Shown here: piece by piece, positions 18,772 to 28,142 of the stretch | How the letters are laid out: each line of letters starts with the position of its first letter | How positions within the stretch are numbered: position 1 is the stretch's first letter | Assembly (NCBI RefSeq): GCF_000737065.1 | Contig: NZ_AQRC01000009.1 | Coordinates: 107,467 to 171,466, forward strand | Length of the DNA stretch: 64,000 bases | Direction: 5' to 3' | Origin: Thioclava atlantica | GTDB lineage: Bacteria > Pseudomonadota > Alphaproteobacteria > Rhodobacterales > Rhodobacteraceae | The notes under the pieces: model-generated | The model's input: the letters and a program-made list of their open reading frames with translations, nothing else | Database searches by the model: none | Told to the model about the DNA's origin: nothing | Translations under genes and position numbers: made by a program

Positions 18772-18939
18772 TCAGGCCCAGATGCGGTTGATCGCGAGGG
18801 TGATGAACAGCCCCACCAGCGCCAGCCCGATCGCATGAACGGCCGCGTATTGGACCCGGTCGAGCGTGTTGCCGCCGCGCTTGCGGGCGCGCCGGTCGCC
18901 CCAGATGATCCCGATCACGATCCCTGCAAGAACATACAT
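18772..18939 (-). CDS. small two-helix membrane protein
   Basis: A 55-residue protein starting MYVLAGIVIGIIWGDRRARKRGG, with a second helix AIGLALVGLFITLAI at the C-terminus. It sits 16 bases before the VWA gene and its hairpin topology (helix, positive loop, helix) suggests a genuine small membrane protein. No known function. Confidence 0.6.
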   Translation of the reverse strand: MYVLAGIVIGIIWGDRRARKRGGNTLDRVQYAAVHAIGLALVGLFITLAINRIWA

Positions 18940-18976
18940 CCGCGCCCCTCCCGGTCCTGCTGCCGGGACGCCCCGG

Positions 18977-20422
18977 CTAGTTCGCCCGCGCGCCTGCAAC
19001 GGCCAGCGCGGCCACCTCGCTTGTGCGGCGCTTGACCGCCGCGTCCGATCCAAAGCCATAGCGCGCCCATTGCTGCATGTCGAGACGGGCCCGCTGCGCC
19101 TGGTCGGGATCTCCGAGCCGTCCATAGGCCTCGGCGCGGATCATGTAGAGCGTGGCCATGAGAGAGGCGTTCTCGCCCGCCTGCGCGAGCACAAGCGCCC
19201 GGTTCACGAGCTCGATCGCGTCGCGCGGACGCCCGGTGCCGAGCGCAAAGGCTGCGAGCTGCATGTCGATATGGGCGGACTGGATCGCGGCACCGGGGAG
19301 CGCGCGATAGATCGCGCCCGCATTGCGATAGGCCGCGATCGCGGCGTCGGGATCTGTCTTCATGACGAGCCGCCCGAGCGCGAACCAGGCGAAGCCGGCG
19401 CGGCTGTCGGTCCAGCCCCAGCGGGTCGCGATCTCGGTGGCGGTGCGCGCGGCGGCGCGGCGACGGGCATCGCTTGCGCCCGAGCCGAGCGCGGTGGTGA
19501 TCGCGCGGACATAGGCTTGCGGTGTCGGGTCCTCGGGAAGCGGCGCGCGCAGCCCGCCGCCCGGATTGACCCGCGCGAGGATCTCGGGCAGGCGCGCGGC
19601 GACCTCCTCGCGGCTCATGCCCGAGCGCAGCGCCGGATCGTAATAGGCCCGCAGGATCGTCATGTCGAAGCGGGTCAGGACGGTGTGGAAATTATCGTCG
19701 TTCCAGACCGTATCGGGCAGGCGGTAGAGATCGTTGACCGGCCCGAGCGCCTGGCTGATCTCCTCGTGCAGGCAGTCGCGGATTTCCTGCGGCGTGGCGG
19801 GGTCGGGGATGAAGACGGTCGCGTGGCGGCGCTGCGTGAGCCGCGACCAGTCGGTCCGTCCCGTGCCGCGCGCGCTTTTGTAATCGACCCAGTCGCGCGT
19901 GTCGGGCACCACGAAACAGGCGACATTGGGCACGGAACGGCGCATCACCGCTTTCGGGACGAATTGCACCGTGATCGTGTTCGCCGCCCCCGGCCGGGCC
20001 GAGACGGGGAGCCCCGCCTCTTCGCGCAACCGTGCGACGAGCCGGTCGAGCTCGCGCCGGGCGACGGGCGGGGCGGGGCCTGCGAGCGCGATCGAGACCG
20101 GGCCCTCGAAGCGGGTGAACTGCGCCAGGGGTCGGCCGGTCTCGAGATAGAAGCTCAGTTCGAGGAAATCGCGCCCGAGGCGGCCATTGTCGGGGAGGGC
20201 GGCGGGCGAGATGTGCGGGGAAGGCGCAAGCGTCGCCGGCGGCAGGGCGAGCGTGCTCGACGCGGCGCGCGAGGCATCCGCCTGCGGCGGGGCGGGCAGG
20301 CAGCCCGCGAGCGCCAATGCGACCAGCCCCGCGCCGAGAGCGTGAAGATAACGGCGCGCAGGCGAGGCGGGCGTTGCCACCGTTGGATCGGTCGCCTCGG
20401 GCCGTGACTGTGAAAGGCACAT
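18977..20422 (-). CDS. DUF2927-type lipoprotein
   Basis: A 481-residue protein with a lipoprotein signal (ALGAGLVALALAGC lipobox near residue 37). The middle domain, with ACFVVPDTRDWVDYKSARGT and CLHEEISQALGPVNDLYRLPDTVWNDDNFH, has the HEE-containing pattern of DUF2927, a metalloprotease-like family. The C-terminal third is TPR-like helical repeats. A GGGAGGAG site 9 bases before the ATG at 20422 fixes the start. Confidence 0.78.
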   Translation of the reverse strand: MCLSQSRPEATDPTVATPASPARRYLHALGAGLVALALAGCLPAPPQADASRAASSTLALPPATLAPSPHISPAALPDNGRLGRDFLELSFYLETGRPLAQFTRFEGPVSIALAGPAPPVARRELDRLVARLREEAGLPVSARPGAANTITVQFVPKAVMRRSVPNVACFVVPDTRDWVDYKSARGTGRTDWSRLTQRRHATVFIPDPATPQEIRDCLHEEISQALGPVNDLYRLPDTVWNDDNFHTVLTRFDMTILRAYYDPALRSGMSREEVAARLPEILARVNPGGGLRAPLPEDPTPQAYVRAITTALGSGASDARRRAAARTATEIATRWGWTDSRAGFAWFALGRLVMKTDPDAAIAAYRNAGAIYRALPGAAIQSAHIDMQLAAFALGTGRPRDAIELVNRALVLAQAGENASLMATLYMIRAEAYGRLGDPDQAQRARLDMQQWARYGFGSDAAVKRRTSEVAALAVAGARAN

Positions 20423-20751
20423 GCGCTGCTCGTTCTCCTCCCGCCCGGTGCCCCGGGCATCCCTCAAGCAGCTTGGTCCGGGCCTCGGGTTTCCGGCAAT
20501 CGCGAATTTTCCGACCTGGCCGGATTTCTCCGGCTGTTGCCGCTGTGCCGAGGGGTTTTCGTGTCGGATTCTCTGCCTGGAATAGGATTGTTGAGATAAC
20601 GGAAACAAAAATCAGCGCAGAAGCGATGGCAGGTCGGAGATTGTCGAGAAAGGGAAAACCAACCCTGCGGCAGGCGGGTGGATCGCCCCCTTGCGCAACG
20701 TCAATGACGCCCGGGACCGGCCCGGGCCTCCTGTCGTCTCGCGGGATCGGC
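20423..20751. other. intergenic region with one hairpin
   Basis: No gene is supported. GCCCGGG-ACCGG-CCCGGGC (20709-20727) lies 25 bases beyond the end of the folate methyltransferase gene and may terminate that operon. The rest should hold the promoter of the DUF2927 gene; I could not pick a convincing -35/-10 pair. Confidence 0.5.
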
Positions 20752-21738
20752 TCAGCCGCGGGTGCGGCGACGTCCTCCGCGGCGTCCACCGCCGCTGGTC
20801 ACCGCGGCGGCCGAGGCTTCGGCGAAGCTCTGGCCGGCCTCGCGCATCGCGTCGAGCGTCTTCGACAGCTTGATCCACTCCATCCCGTTCGGGTCGTGAT
20901 TCATCAGCAGGTTGGCGGCGCGGATCGCCTCCATCTCCTGGTTGCGCACCGGGTTCATGATCGCCGAGGTCATGCCCGCACCGATCGCCATCGGCAGGAA
21001 GGCCCCGTTGATGCCGTGGCGATTGGGCAGGCCGAAGGAGACGTTCGAGGCGCCGCAGGTGGTGTTGACGCCCAGCTCCGTGCGCAGGCGATGCACGAGG
21101 GTGAAGACCTGACGCCCCGCGGTGGCCATCGCACCCACCGGCATTACCAGCGGATCGACCACGATGTCATGCGCGGGAATGCCGAAATCGGCGGCGCGCT
21201 CGACGATCTTCTTGGCGACCGCGAAGCGCACGTCGGGGTCTTCGGAAATGCCCGTGTCGTCATTCGAGATCGCGACGACCGGCACGTTGTATTTCTTCAC
21301 CAGCGGGAGCACGAGTTCGAGCCTCTCCTCCTCGCCGGTGACCGAGTTCACCAGCGGACGCCCCTCGGCCACCGCGAGCCCCGCCTCGAGCGCGGCCGGC
21401 ACCGAGCTGTCGATGCACAGCGGCACATCGACCACCGCCTGCACCTTCGCGATCAGGTCGCGCATCAGCGGCGGTTCGACAAAGTTGTTGTCGGCATAGC
21501 GCGGGTCCTCGGCCATCTTGTTCGAGAAGACCGCCCCCGAATTGATGTCGAGCACGCCGGCGCCACAGGCGACCTGCTCGAGCGCATCCCTCTCGACCGT
21601 CGAGAAATCGCCCATTTCGAGCTCGGCTGCGAGTTTCTTGCGCCCGGTCGGGTTGATCCGTTCGCCGATGACGCAGAAGGGCTCGTCGAAGCCGATCACG
21701 ACGGTCTTGGATTTCGATTCAAGGACGGTACGGGTCAT
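20752..21738 (-). CDS. methyltetrahydrofolate:cobalamin (corrinoid) methyltransferase
   Basis: A 328-residue protein of the pterin-binding family (MtgA/AcsE-like). It moves a methyl group between a corrinoid and tetrahydrofolate. Evidence: FCVIGERINPTGR at the start, GAGVLDINSGA, PLCIDSS, and LVNSVTGEEERLELVLPLVKKY. It follows the MTHFR-like gene with no gap, and the same trio is seen near C1 demethylation in other Rhodobacterales. A Ser/Gly/Arg-rich tail ends the protein. Confidence 0.87.
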   Translation of the reverse strand: MTRTVLESKSKTVVIGFDEPFCVIGERINPTGRKKLAAELEMGDFSTVERDALEQVACGAGVLDINSGAVFSNKMAEDPRYADNNFVEPPLMRDLIAKVQAVVDVPLCIDSSVPAALEAGLAVAEGRPLVNSVTGEEERLELVLPLVKKYNVPVVAISNDDTGISEDPDVRFAVAKKIVERAADFGIPAHDIVVDPLVMPVGAMATAGRQVFTLVHRLRTELGVNTTCGASNVSFGLPNRHGINGAFLPMAIGAGMTSAIMNPVRNQEMEAIRAANLLMNHDPNGMEWIKLSKTLDAMREAGQSFAEASAAAVTSGGGRRGGRRRTRG

Positions 21739-22632
21739 TCAGTGGCCTCTCTGTTCGTCGATCCAGTTTGCCGTGGCGGCGATGCCGCCCAGCGGGAAGA
21801 AATGTATGGCTTCGATATTACCGGGGCGATCAGCGGCGAGATCGGCCAGAAGCACGGTCGGTTCGAAGGGCAGGAGCAGCTTGGTCACGTCGCGGGCGCG
21901 CTTTTGCAGCACCTTCAGCGAGGGGCCGACGCCGCAGGCGATGGCGAATTTCAGGAGCGTCTGCAGCTTGGCGGGGCCCGCCACGCCCAGATGCACCGGC
22001 ATCTCGATGCCGTTGGCCTCGAGCCGTTCGGCCCAGTCGCGGATCGGTCCGGCCTCGAAGGCGAATTGCGTGGCGATCGCCATATCGGCATCGGTGCGGT
22101 TGGCGAAATCCTGTTTCAGCTTGAGCGCGGCCATCGCCTCGGCCTCGCCGCCGTTCGGGTCGATGTCGCGATTGCCCTCGGGATGGCCCGCGACATGGAG
22201 CCGCGCGAAGCCGTCGAAGGCGCCGGTCTCGATCATCTGCATCGCGCAGTGGAATTCGCCCGCGGGCTCCTTCACGCCACCGCCCAGGAGCAGCGCCTGG
22301 CGCACGCCGGCCTCGCCCTTGTAGCGCTGCACCCAGTCGTGGAGCTGGGCCGCGTCGCGGATGATGCGCGCGGGGAAATGCGGCATCGGCTCGAAGCCTT
22401 CCGCGCGCAGGCGGCGCGCGGTGGCGAGCATCTCCTCGAAGGGGGTGCCGTCGATATGGGCGATATAGACGCGGCTGCCCGGCGCGAGCAACTCGCGGAA
22501 GCTTTCCACCTTGGCGGCGGTGCGCGGCATCACCTCGACCGAGGCGCCGTCGAGCAGCGCGGCGATCCGGGCATTCACCGGCGGGCGCGCCGCCGGTTTC
22601 AGGGCCTCGCGGCGGAAATTCACAAGTGCCAT
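21739..22632 (-). CDS. methylenetetrahydrofolate reductase family protein
   Basis: A 297-residue TIM-barrel protein related to MetF. It shows VEVMPRTAAKVESF near the start, YIAHIDGTP, MPHFPARII and a VAGHPEGN segment. Canonical residues for FAD and folate are only partly recognisable, so it is a diverged member probably tied to the corrinoid methyltransferase next door rather than the housekeeping enzyme. Confidence 0.8.
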   Translation of the reverse strand: MALVNFRREALKPAARPPVNARIAALLDGASVEVMPRTAAKVESFRELLAPGSRVYIAHIDGTPFEEMLATARRLRAEGFEPMPHFPARIIRDAAQLHDWVQRYKGEAGVRQALLLGGGVKEPAGEFHCAMQMIETGAFDGFARLHVAGHPEGNRDIDPNGGEAEAMAALKLKQDFANRTDADMAIATQFAFEAGPIRDWAERLEANGIEMPVHLGVAGPAKLQTLLKFAIACGVGPSLKVLQKRARDVTKLLLPFEPTVLLADLAADRPGNIEAIHFFPLGGIAATANWIDEQRGH

Positions 22633-22645
22633 TCGCGTCTCTCCC

Positions 22646-22954
22646 TTACGAAGACGGGGGCTCCCACCCGTCATTGGCGATCAGCGCGCGCAGGCGCGCC
22701 GTGTCGTAGTCGGAGAGGATCCGCGCCAGCACCGCTTCGGCGGCCTCGGCATCGTCGCCCGGCTCTTCGCCCGCGGCTACCTTGCGCCACTCGGCCAGAT
22801 AGGCGTCGCTATCCTTCGCGCCGATCTTCATCGCGGCCCGGTCGATCGCCTGCTCGAAACGCTCGGGCAGGGGTTTCTTCACCCCGCGCCGACCCTTGCC
22901 CGCGATGATCTGGGCCGGGATATCGCGCCAGTAGACCAGGGTGATCTGTGCCAT
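22646..22954 (-). CDS. 'virulence factor' family small protein
   Basis: A 102-residue protein starting MAQITLVYWRDIPAQIIAG with a conserved KKPLPERFEQAIDRAAMKIG segment and a Trp-rich AYLAEWRK. This Pfam family is named 'virulence factor' but has no known biochemistry. It is the first gene of a three-gene run with the MTHFR-like and methyl-THF genes, so a role in one-carbon transfer is the better guess. Confidence 0.75.
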   Translation of the reverse strand: MAQITLVYWRDIPAQIIAGKGRRGVKKPLPERFEQAIDRAAMKIGAKDSDAYLAEWRKVAAGEEPGDDAEAAEAVLARILSDYDTARLRALIANDGWEPPSS

Positions 22955-23121
22955 GCGAATCTCTCCTCGTGTCCAAGATGTATGGCGAATGCGACATCTG
23001 CCGCGGTGGTTTTTCGACATTCCGTCGCGGGTGAGCGACGCTGACAGGTCTTAGCAGCCGGGCAGGGGCCGCGGCCAGCCTGCCGGATCGGAAAAATCCG
23101 CGACAAGATGATGAGCGCGCC

Positions 23122-24045
23122 TCAAGCGCCGGGCTGGGCGGGGGGCGCGATCTCGGGGAGGAATTCGGCCCGCGCGCGGCCCACCTGCTCGGCGACGAAG
23201 CTCATCGCGGCGCGCACCCGGGCGATCTCGCGCTGATCCTGATGGGTGAGCAGCCAGTAGGAGCGCTTCAACTCGACGTCCCGCGGCAGCACGGGGACCA
23301 GCGCGGGGCTGTGGCAGGCCATGAAATCGGGCAGCACGCAGACGCCTTTCCCGGCCTCGGCCGCGCGCATCTGCGCGAACAGGTTGGTCGAGGAGAAACG
23401 GTGCTGATCGTTCTCGGCCACGGCGGGCAGGTAGTCGAGTTCGGGTGTGAAGATCAGCTCCGAGATGTAGCCGATCAACAGGTGCTCGGAGAGATCCTCC
23501 TTGCGCCGGAGCGGCGGCGAGCGATCGAGATAGTCCTGGGTGGCATAGAGGTGGAGCGTGTAATCAGTGAGCTTTCGCGTGACCAGACGTCCCTTCTCGG
23601 GCCGGTCGAGGCTGATCACGAGATCGGCCTCGCGCTTGGAGAGGCTGAACTGGCGCGGCGTCGCGACGAGCTGCACTTCGAGCTCGGGATTGGCGACGGC
23701 GAAATCGGCCAGGCGGGGCGCGAGGAAGAAGGCGCCGAACCCGTCCGGCGCGCCGATCCGGACCGTGCCCGAGAGCGCGTAGAGCGTTCCCGAAAGATCG
23801 TCCTGTACTTTTGCGGCCGCATTCTCGATCTTCTCGGCATGCGCGAGCAACCGTTCGCCATGTTCGCTGAGCGCGTAGCCGCGCGGCGAGCGTTCGAAGA
23901 GCTGCGTGCCGAGCTGGAGTTCGAGTGCGCGCACGCGCCGCGAGACCGTCGCGTGATCGGTGCCCATCATCCGCGCCGCTACGGTGAGCCGCCCGGTCCG
24001 GGCCACGGCGAGGAAGAATCGCAAGTCGTTCCAGTCGAAGCTCAT
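23122..24045 (-). CDS. LysR-family transcriptional regulator
   Basis: A 307-residue regulator with an N-terminal winged HTH (WNDLRFFLAVARTGRLTVAARMMGTDHATVSRRVRALE) and a periplasmic-binding-like effector domain. The start MSFDWND at 24045 is standard. It faces away from the ABC transporter operon across a 356-base gap, so it might control either itself or that operon; its ligand is unknown. Confidence 0.92.
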   Translation of the reverse strand: MSFDWNDLRFFLAVARTGRLTVAARMMGTDHATVSRRVRALELQLGTQLFERSPRGYALSEHGERLLAHAEKIENAAAKVQDDLSGTLYALSGTVRIGAPDGFGAFFLAPRLADFAVANPELEVQLVATPRQFSLSKREADLVISLDRPEKGRLVTRKLTDYTLHLYATQDYLDRSPPLRRKEDLSEHLLIGYISELIFTPELDYLPAVAENDQHRFSSTNLFAQMRAAEAGKGVCVLPDFMACHSPALVPVLPRDVELKRSYWLLTHQDQREIARVRAAMSFVAEQVGRARAEFLPEIAPPAQPGA

Positions 24046-24401
24046 GATCTCTCGCTCGTATGAGTATTCCTGCACATCGGGTTGGCGAAACGTGGCATGG
24101 TCACGGGCTTTTTCCCACCTAACCTTTTGGCCAGAGTCGGAAATTGCCCGTCATGGAGAGGATGACGGAATTTTTACTGGCTTGGGGGGAACCGACGGGG
24201 AGGATGGCTTGAAAGCTCCGGATGCGGGCTAGCTGTTTCCCTGTAGACGGCCCTCTGGAGGAGTTCGGGCCGTGTCTGGAGGAGTGAGCCAGTCTCAAGG
24301 CCTTTTCGGGAGCGCGGAGGCGCTGCCTGAAGCTGTGCGCCATGCGCATCGGCCGTCGGCCGGGCATGTGGCGTGCGAAACCAAAAACGGGAGGACTATA
24401 C
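24046..24401. other. divergent intergenic region with terminator-like hairpin
   Basis: No gene is supported. CCGTCAT-GGAGAGG-ATGACGG followed by AATTTTT (24148-24175) is a 7-bp stem with a T-run, an intrinsic terminator or leader hairpin upstream of the transporter operon. The hairpin loop contains a GGAGAGG motif. The LysR gene and the transporter operon read away from this gap, so it must hold both promoters. Confidence 0.5.
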
Positions 24402-25619
24402 ATGAAATCAGCGATCTATGCGGGCGTAAGCGCTGCCGCGCTGGCTCTGGGGGCCCATGGCGCCCTGGCGCAGGACGCGGTCTCGGACGGTGTCGTCAAG
24501 ATCGGCGTCCTGGGCGATATGTCGGGCGTTTATTCGACCGGCTTCTCGGGCAAGGGCGCGGTCGACGCGGTCAAGATGGCGGTGCGCGACTTCGGCGGCA
24601 CCGTGCTCGGCAAGCCGATCGAGGTGATCTCGGCCGACCACCAGAACAAGGCGGACGTGGCCTCGGCCACCGCGCGTCAGTGGATCGACCAGGATCATGT
24701 CGACATGATCACCGACCTGACCAACTCGGCCGTGGCGCTCGCGGTGCAGCAGCTCGCGTCCGAGAAGAAGACGATCACCATGGCCACCGGTGCCGCGACC
24801 GCCGATCTGACCGGCAAGGCCTGCACCCAATACGGCATCCATTACGGCTACGACACCCATGCGCTGCCGGTCGGCACCGCGAGCGCGGTCGTGAAGAATG
24901 GCGGCGACAGCTGGTATTTCATCACCGCCGATTACGCTTTCGGCCATGCGCTTCAGAACAACACCGCGGAAGTGGTCGAGGGTCTCGGCGGCAAGGTGGT
25001 GGGCTCTTCGGACGTGCCGCTGGCGACGACCGATTTCTCCTCCTACCTGCTGCAGGCGCAAAGCTCGGGCGCGAAGGTGATCGGTCTGGCCAATGCCGGT
25101 CAGGACACCGTGAACGCGATCAAGCAGGCGCATGAATTCGGCATCGTCGCGGGCGGTCAGCAGCTCGCCGGAATGCTGGTGCTGATCTCCGACGTGAAAT
25201 CGCTCGGCACCGATGTCGCGAACGGCCTGCAGTTCACCACCGGCTGGTACTGGAACCAGGACGACGAGTCGCGCAAGTGGGAAGCGGAATACGAGAAGTT
25301 CTCGGGCGGCGAAGCGCCGACCTTCCCGCATGCGGCCGACTACTCGCTCACCATGGCCTATCTGAACGCGGTCAAGGCCGCGGGCACCGACGATCCCGAC
25401 AAGGTGCGCGCCGAGCTCGGCAAGATGAAGATCGACGACTTCTTCGCCAAGGGCGGCCATATCCGCGCCGACGGTCTGCTCGAGCATGACATGTACCTGC
25501 TGAAGGTGAAGCAGGACGGCACCGATCCTTGGGACGTGGCCGACGTCGTTCGCACCATTCCGGGCAACGAGGCCTACGCCTCGCTCGAAGAGGGCGGCTG
25601 CCCGCTGGTCCAGAAGTGA
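24402..25619 (+). CDS. ABC transporter substrate-binding protein, branched-chain amino acid type
   Basis: A 405-residue periplasmic binding protein with a clean signal peptide (MKSAIYAGVSAAALALGAHGALAQ). The mature part opens VVKIGVLGDMSGVYSTGFSGKGAVDAVKMAV, typical of the HAAT/amide group. The ATG at 24402 follows GGGAGGAC. A hairpin after the stop separates it from the ATPase genes and may raise its expression. The ligand is not evident; amino acids, amides and urea-like compounds are all possible. Confidence 0.9.
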   Translation: MKSAIYAGVSAAALALGAHGALAQDAVSDGVVKIGVLGDMSGVYSTGFSGKGAVDAVKMAVRDFGGTVLGKPIEVISADHQNKADVASATARQWIDQDHVDMITDLTNSAVALAVQQLASEKKTITMATGAATADLTGKACTQYGIHYGYDTHALPVGTASAVVKNGGDSWYFITADYAFGHALQNNTAEVVEGLGGKVVGSSDVPLATTDFSSYLLQAQSSGAKVIGLANAGQDTVNAIKQAHEFGIVAGGQQLAGMLVLISDVKSLGTDVANGLQFTTGWYWNQDDESRKWEAEYEKFSGGEAPTFPHAADYSLTMAYLNAVKAAGTDDPDKVRAELGKMKIDDFFAKGGHIRADGLLEHDMYLLKVKQDGTDPWDVADVVRTIPGNEAYASLEEGGCPLVQK

Positions 25620-25638
25620 CCTGAACGCAGTTTGGAAC

Positions 25639-25661
25639 GGGGGCGGTCTCTGGCCGCCCCC
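25639..25661 (+). promoter_or_regulatory. intra-operon hairpin after the binding-protein gene
   Basis: GGGGGCGG and CCGCCCCC form a perfect 8-bp stem with a 7-base loop, 19 bases after the binding-protein stop and before the first ATPase gene. Such hairpins commonly protect the upstream mRNA from 3' decay, which would give excess binding protein. Confidence 0.55.
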
Positions 25662-25689
25662 GCTGACGTATCAGTCCGAAAGAGAGATC

Positions 25690-26460
25690 ATGAGTGACGA
25701 GATCATTCTCGAAGCGCGCAAGCTGACCAAGAGCTTCGGCGGCTTCGTGGCGGTGAACGACGTGGACCTGCGCATCAAGCGCGGAGCGATCCACGCGATC
25801 ATCGGGCCCAACGGCGCGGGCAAGACCACGATGTTCAACCTGCTCACGAAATTCATCACGCCGACCTCGGGTCAGATCCTGTTCAATGGCGGCGACATCA
25901 CCAACAAGAAACCCGCCGAGATCGCGAATATGGGCGTCGTCCGGTCGTTCCAGATCTCGGCCGTCTTCCCGCATCTGACCGCGCTCGAGAATGTGCGCCT
26001 CGCGCTGCAGCGCAGCCTCGGGGTCAGCTATCAGTTCTGGCGGTCGAAATCGGTCCTGCACGATCTCGACGCGAAGGCGCTCGACCAGCTCGACCAGGTC
26101 GGCCTCAGGGAGTTCGCGCATCTGCGCGCGGTGGAGCTTCCCTATGGCCGCAAGCGTGCGCTCGAGATCGCGACGACGCTGGGGCTCGAGCCCGAGCTGA
26201 TGCTGCTCGACGAGCCGACGCAGGGCATGGGCACCGAGGATGTGGGCGCGGTGACGGAACTGATCGGGCGCGTCCGCGAGGGCCGCACGATCGTCATGGT
26301 GGAACACAATCTCGGCGTCGTGGCCGAACTGGCCGACACGATCACGGTGCTCGCGCGTGGCGAGGTGCTTGCCGAGGGGCCCTATTCCGAAGTGTCGAAG
26401 AACCCGCAGGTGATGGAGGCCTATATGGGCGTCTCCGCCGACGAGGAGGAGATGGCATGA
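25690..26460 (+). CDS. ABC transporter ATPase (LivG-like)
   Basis: A 256-residue ATPase with Walker A GPNGAGKTT, the LivG-type Q-loop region, and Walker B LMLLDEPTQGMG; the signature is degenerate (ELPYGRKRALEIA). It is the first of two ATPases in the operon and overlaps the second by 4 bases. Confidence 0.9.
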   Translation: MSDEIILEARKLTKSFGGFVAVNDVDLRIKRGAIHAIIGPNGAGKTTMFNLLTKFITPTSGQILFNGGDITNKKPAEIANMGVVRSFQISAVFPHLTALENVRLALQRSLGVSYQFWRSKSVLHDLDAKALDQLDQVGLREFAHLRAVELPYGRKRALEIATTLGLEPELMLLDEPTQGMGTEDVGAVTELIGRVREGRTIVMVEHNLGVVAELADTITVLARGEVLAEGPYSEVSKNPQVMEAYMGVSADEEEMA

Positions 26461-27179
26461 GCACCGCGACGATGACCAAACCGATGCTCAAGATCGAGAA
26501 CCTGCACGCCTGGTATGGCGAGAGCCACGTCCTGCATGGGATCGACCTCGAACTGGGCGAGGGGCAGCTGATCACGCTTCTGGGCCGCAACGGCGCGGGC
26601 CGGTCCACGACGCTGCGCGCGATCATGGGCATGGTGGACCGCCGCGAAGGCTCGATCCGGATCAATGGCGAGGAGTTCCTGACCAAGCCGCCGCACCGGA
26701 TCTCGCCCGAGGGGCGCATCGGCTATTGCCCGGAGGAGCGCGGCATCTTCGCCTCGCTCAATGTCGAGGAGAACCTGATGCTGCCGCCCGATGTGGGCGA
26801 GGGCGGCATGTCGGTCGAGGAGCTCTTCGAGATGTTCCCCAACCTCGCGAATGTGCGCAAGCGGATGGGCACGCGGCTTTCGGGCGGCGAGCAGCAGATG
26901 CTCGCGATCGCGCGGATCCTGCGCACCGGCTCGCGGCTGTTGCTGCTCGACGAGATCACCGAAGGCCTCGCGCCGGTGATCGTCAAGACGCTGGGACGGG
27001 TGATTCGCGATCTCAAGTCGCGCGGCTACACGATCGTCCTGGTGGAGCAGAATTTCCGTTTCGCGGCGCCGCTGGCCGACCGTCACTACGTCATCGAGCA
27101 TGGCAAGGTGGTCGACGTGATCGAGCACGACCAGGTCGAGACCAGCATGGACCGGCTCAACCACTATCTGAGCGTGTAA
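26457..27179 (+). CDS. ABC transporter ATPase (LivF-like) with Arg in Walker A
   Basis: A 240-residue ATPase. The P-loop reads GRNGAGRSTT, with Arg where the catalytic Lys normally stands (codon cgg); the signature LSGGEQQM, Walker B LLLLDEITEGLAP and the switch region are otherwise intact. The partner LivG-like protein has a normal Lys. The Arg form may still bind nucleotide, or the pair may hydrolyse at one site only. Confidence 0.88.
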   Translation: MSTATMTKPMLKIENLHAWYGESHVLHGIDLELGEGQLITLLGRNGAGRSTTLRAIMGMVDRREGSIRINGEEFLTKPPHRISPEGRIGYCPEERGIFASLNVEENLMLPPDVGEGGMSVEELFEMFPNLANVRKRMGTRLSGGEQQMLAIARILRTGSRLLLLDEITEGLAPVIVKTLGRVIRDLKSRGYTIVLVEQNFRFAAPLADRHYVIEHGKVVDVIEHDQVETSMDRLNHYLSV

Positions 27180-27226
27180 CGAGAAAACCGGGCCGGGCAA
27201 CCGGACCCGACAGGGAGGATAACCCT

Positions 27227-28132
27227 ATGGATCCAATGATCCGACTGATACTCGCCCAGGGGATGCTGGGCCTCAATAACGGCGTGTTCTACGCGATGCT
27301 GAGCCTCGGGCTCGCGGTGATCTTCGGCCTTCTCAACGTGGTCAATTTCGCGCATGGCGCGCTCTACATGCTGGGCGCGTTCCTCGCGCTGATCCTCTAT
27401 TCCTATCTCGGGACCTGGATCGGGATGGCGGATCTGCATATCGGCTTCTGGCCGACGCTGATCCTCGCACCGATCCTGGTGGCGTGCTTCGGGATGCTGA
27501 TCGAGCGCTTCCTGCTGCGCCGCCTCTACAAGCTGGACCCGATCTATTCGCTGCTGCTGACCTTCGGTGTCACCCTGGTCCTGCAGGGCGTCTTCATCAA
27601 CTTCTTCAACGCCTCGGGCACCCCCTATCCGGGCATGCCCGAAAGCCTCAAGGGCGTGACCAATCTCGGCTTCATGATGTTCCCGAAATACCGTCTCTTC
27701 GTGATCGTCTTCTCGATCATCGTCTGCCTGGCGGTCTGGTTCATGATCGAGCGCACCCGGATCGGCGCGCGGCTGCGGGCGGGCACCGAGAACCCCGAGC
27801 TGGTGAAGGCCTTCGGGATCAACGTGCCGCTGATGGTGATGCTAACCTTCGGCTTCGGCACCGGGCTTGCGGGGCTGGCGGGCGTGCTGGCCGCGCCGAT
27901 CTACTCGGTGAGCCCGCTGATGGGCGCGAACCTGATCATCGTGATCTTCGCGGTCGTAGTGATCGGCGGCATGGGCTCGATCATGGGCGCCGTCGTCACC
28001 GGCTTCGCGCTCGGCCTCGTCGAGGGGGTGACCAAGGTGTTCTACGCGCCCGCTGCGAACACGGTGATCTTCCTGCTGATGGTGATCGTGCTTTTGGTGC
28101 GGCCGTCGGGTCTCTTCGGGCGTCAAGGGTGA
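27227..28132 (+). CDS. ABC transporter permease (LivH-like)
   Basis: A 301-residue permease with about eight membrane helices; the N-terminal LNNGVFYAMLSLGLAVIFGLLNVVNFAHG is the LivH hallmark. The ATG at 27227 follows CAGGGAGGAT. It forms the membrane channel with the next gene. Confidence 0.9.
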   Translation: MDPMIRLILAQGMLGLNNGVFYAMLSLGLAVIFGLLNVVNFAHGALYMLGAFLALILYSYLGTWIGMADLHIGFWPTLILAPILVACFGMLIERFLLRRLYKLDPIYSLLLTFGVTLVLQGVFINFFNASGTPYPGMPESLKGVTNLGFMMFPKYRLFVIVFSIIVCLAVWFMIERTRIGARLRAGTENPELVKAFGINVPLMVMLTFGFGTGLAGLAGVLAAPIYSVSPLMGANLIIVIFAVVVIGGMGSIMGAVVTGFALGLVEGVTKVFYAPAANTVIFLLMVIVLLVRPSGLFGRQG

Positions 28133-28142
28133 GGGTGAGAGC

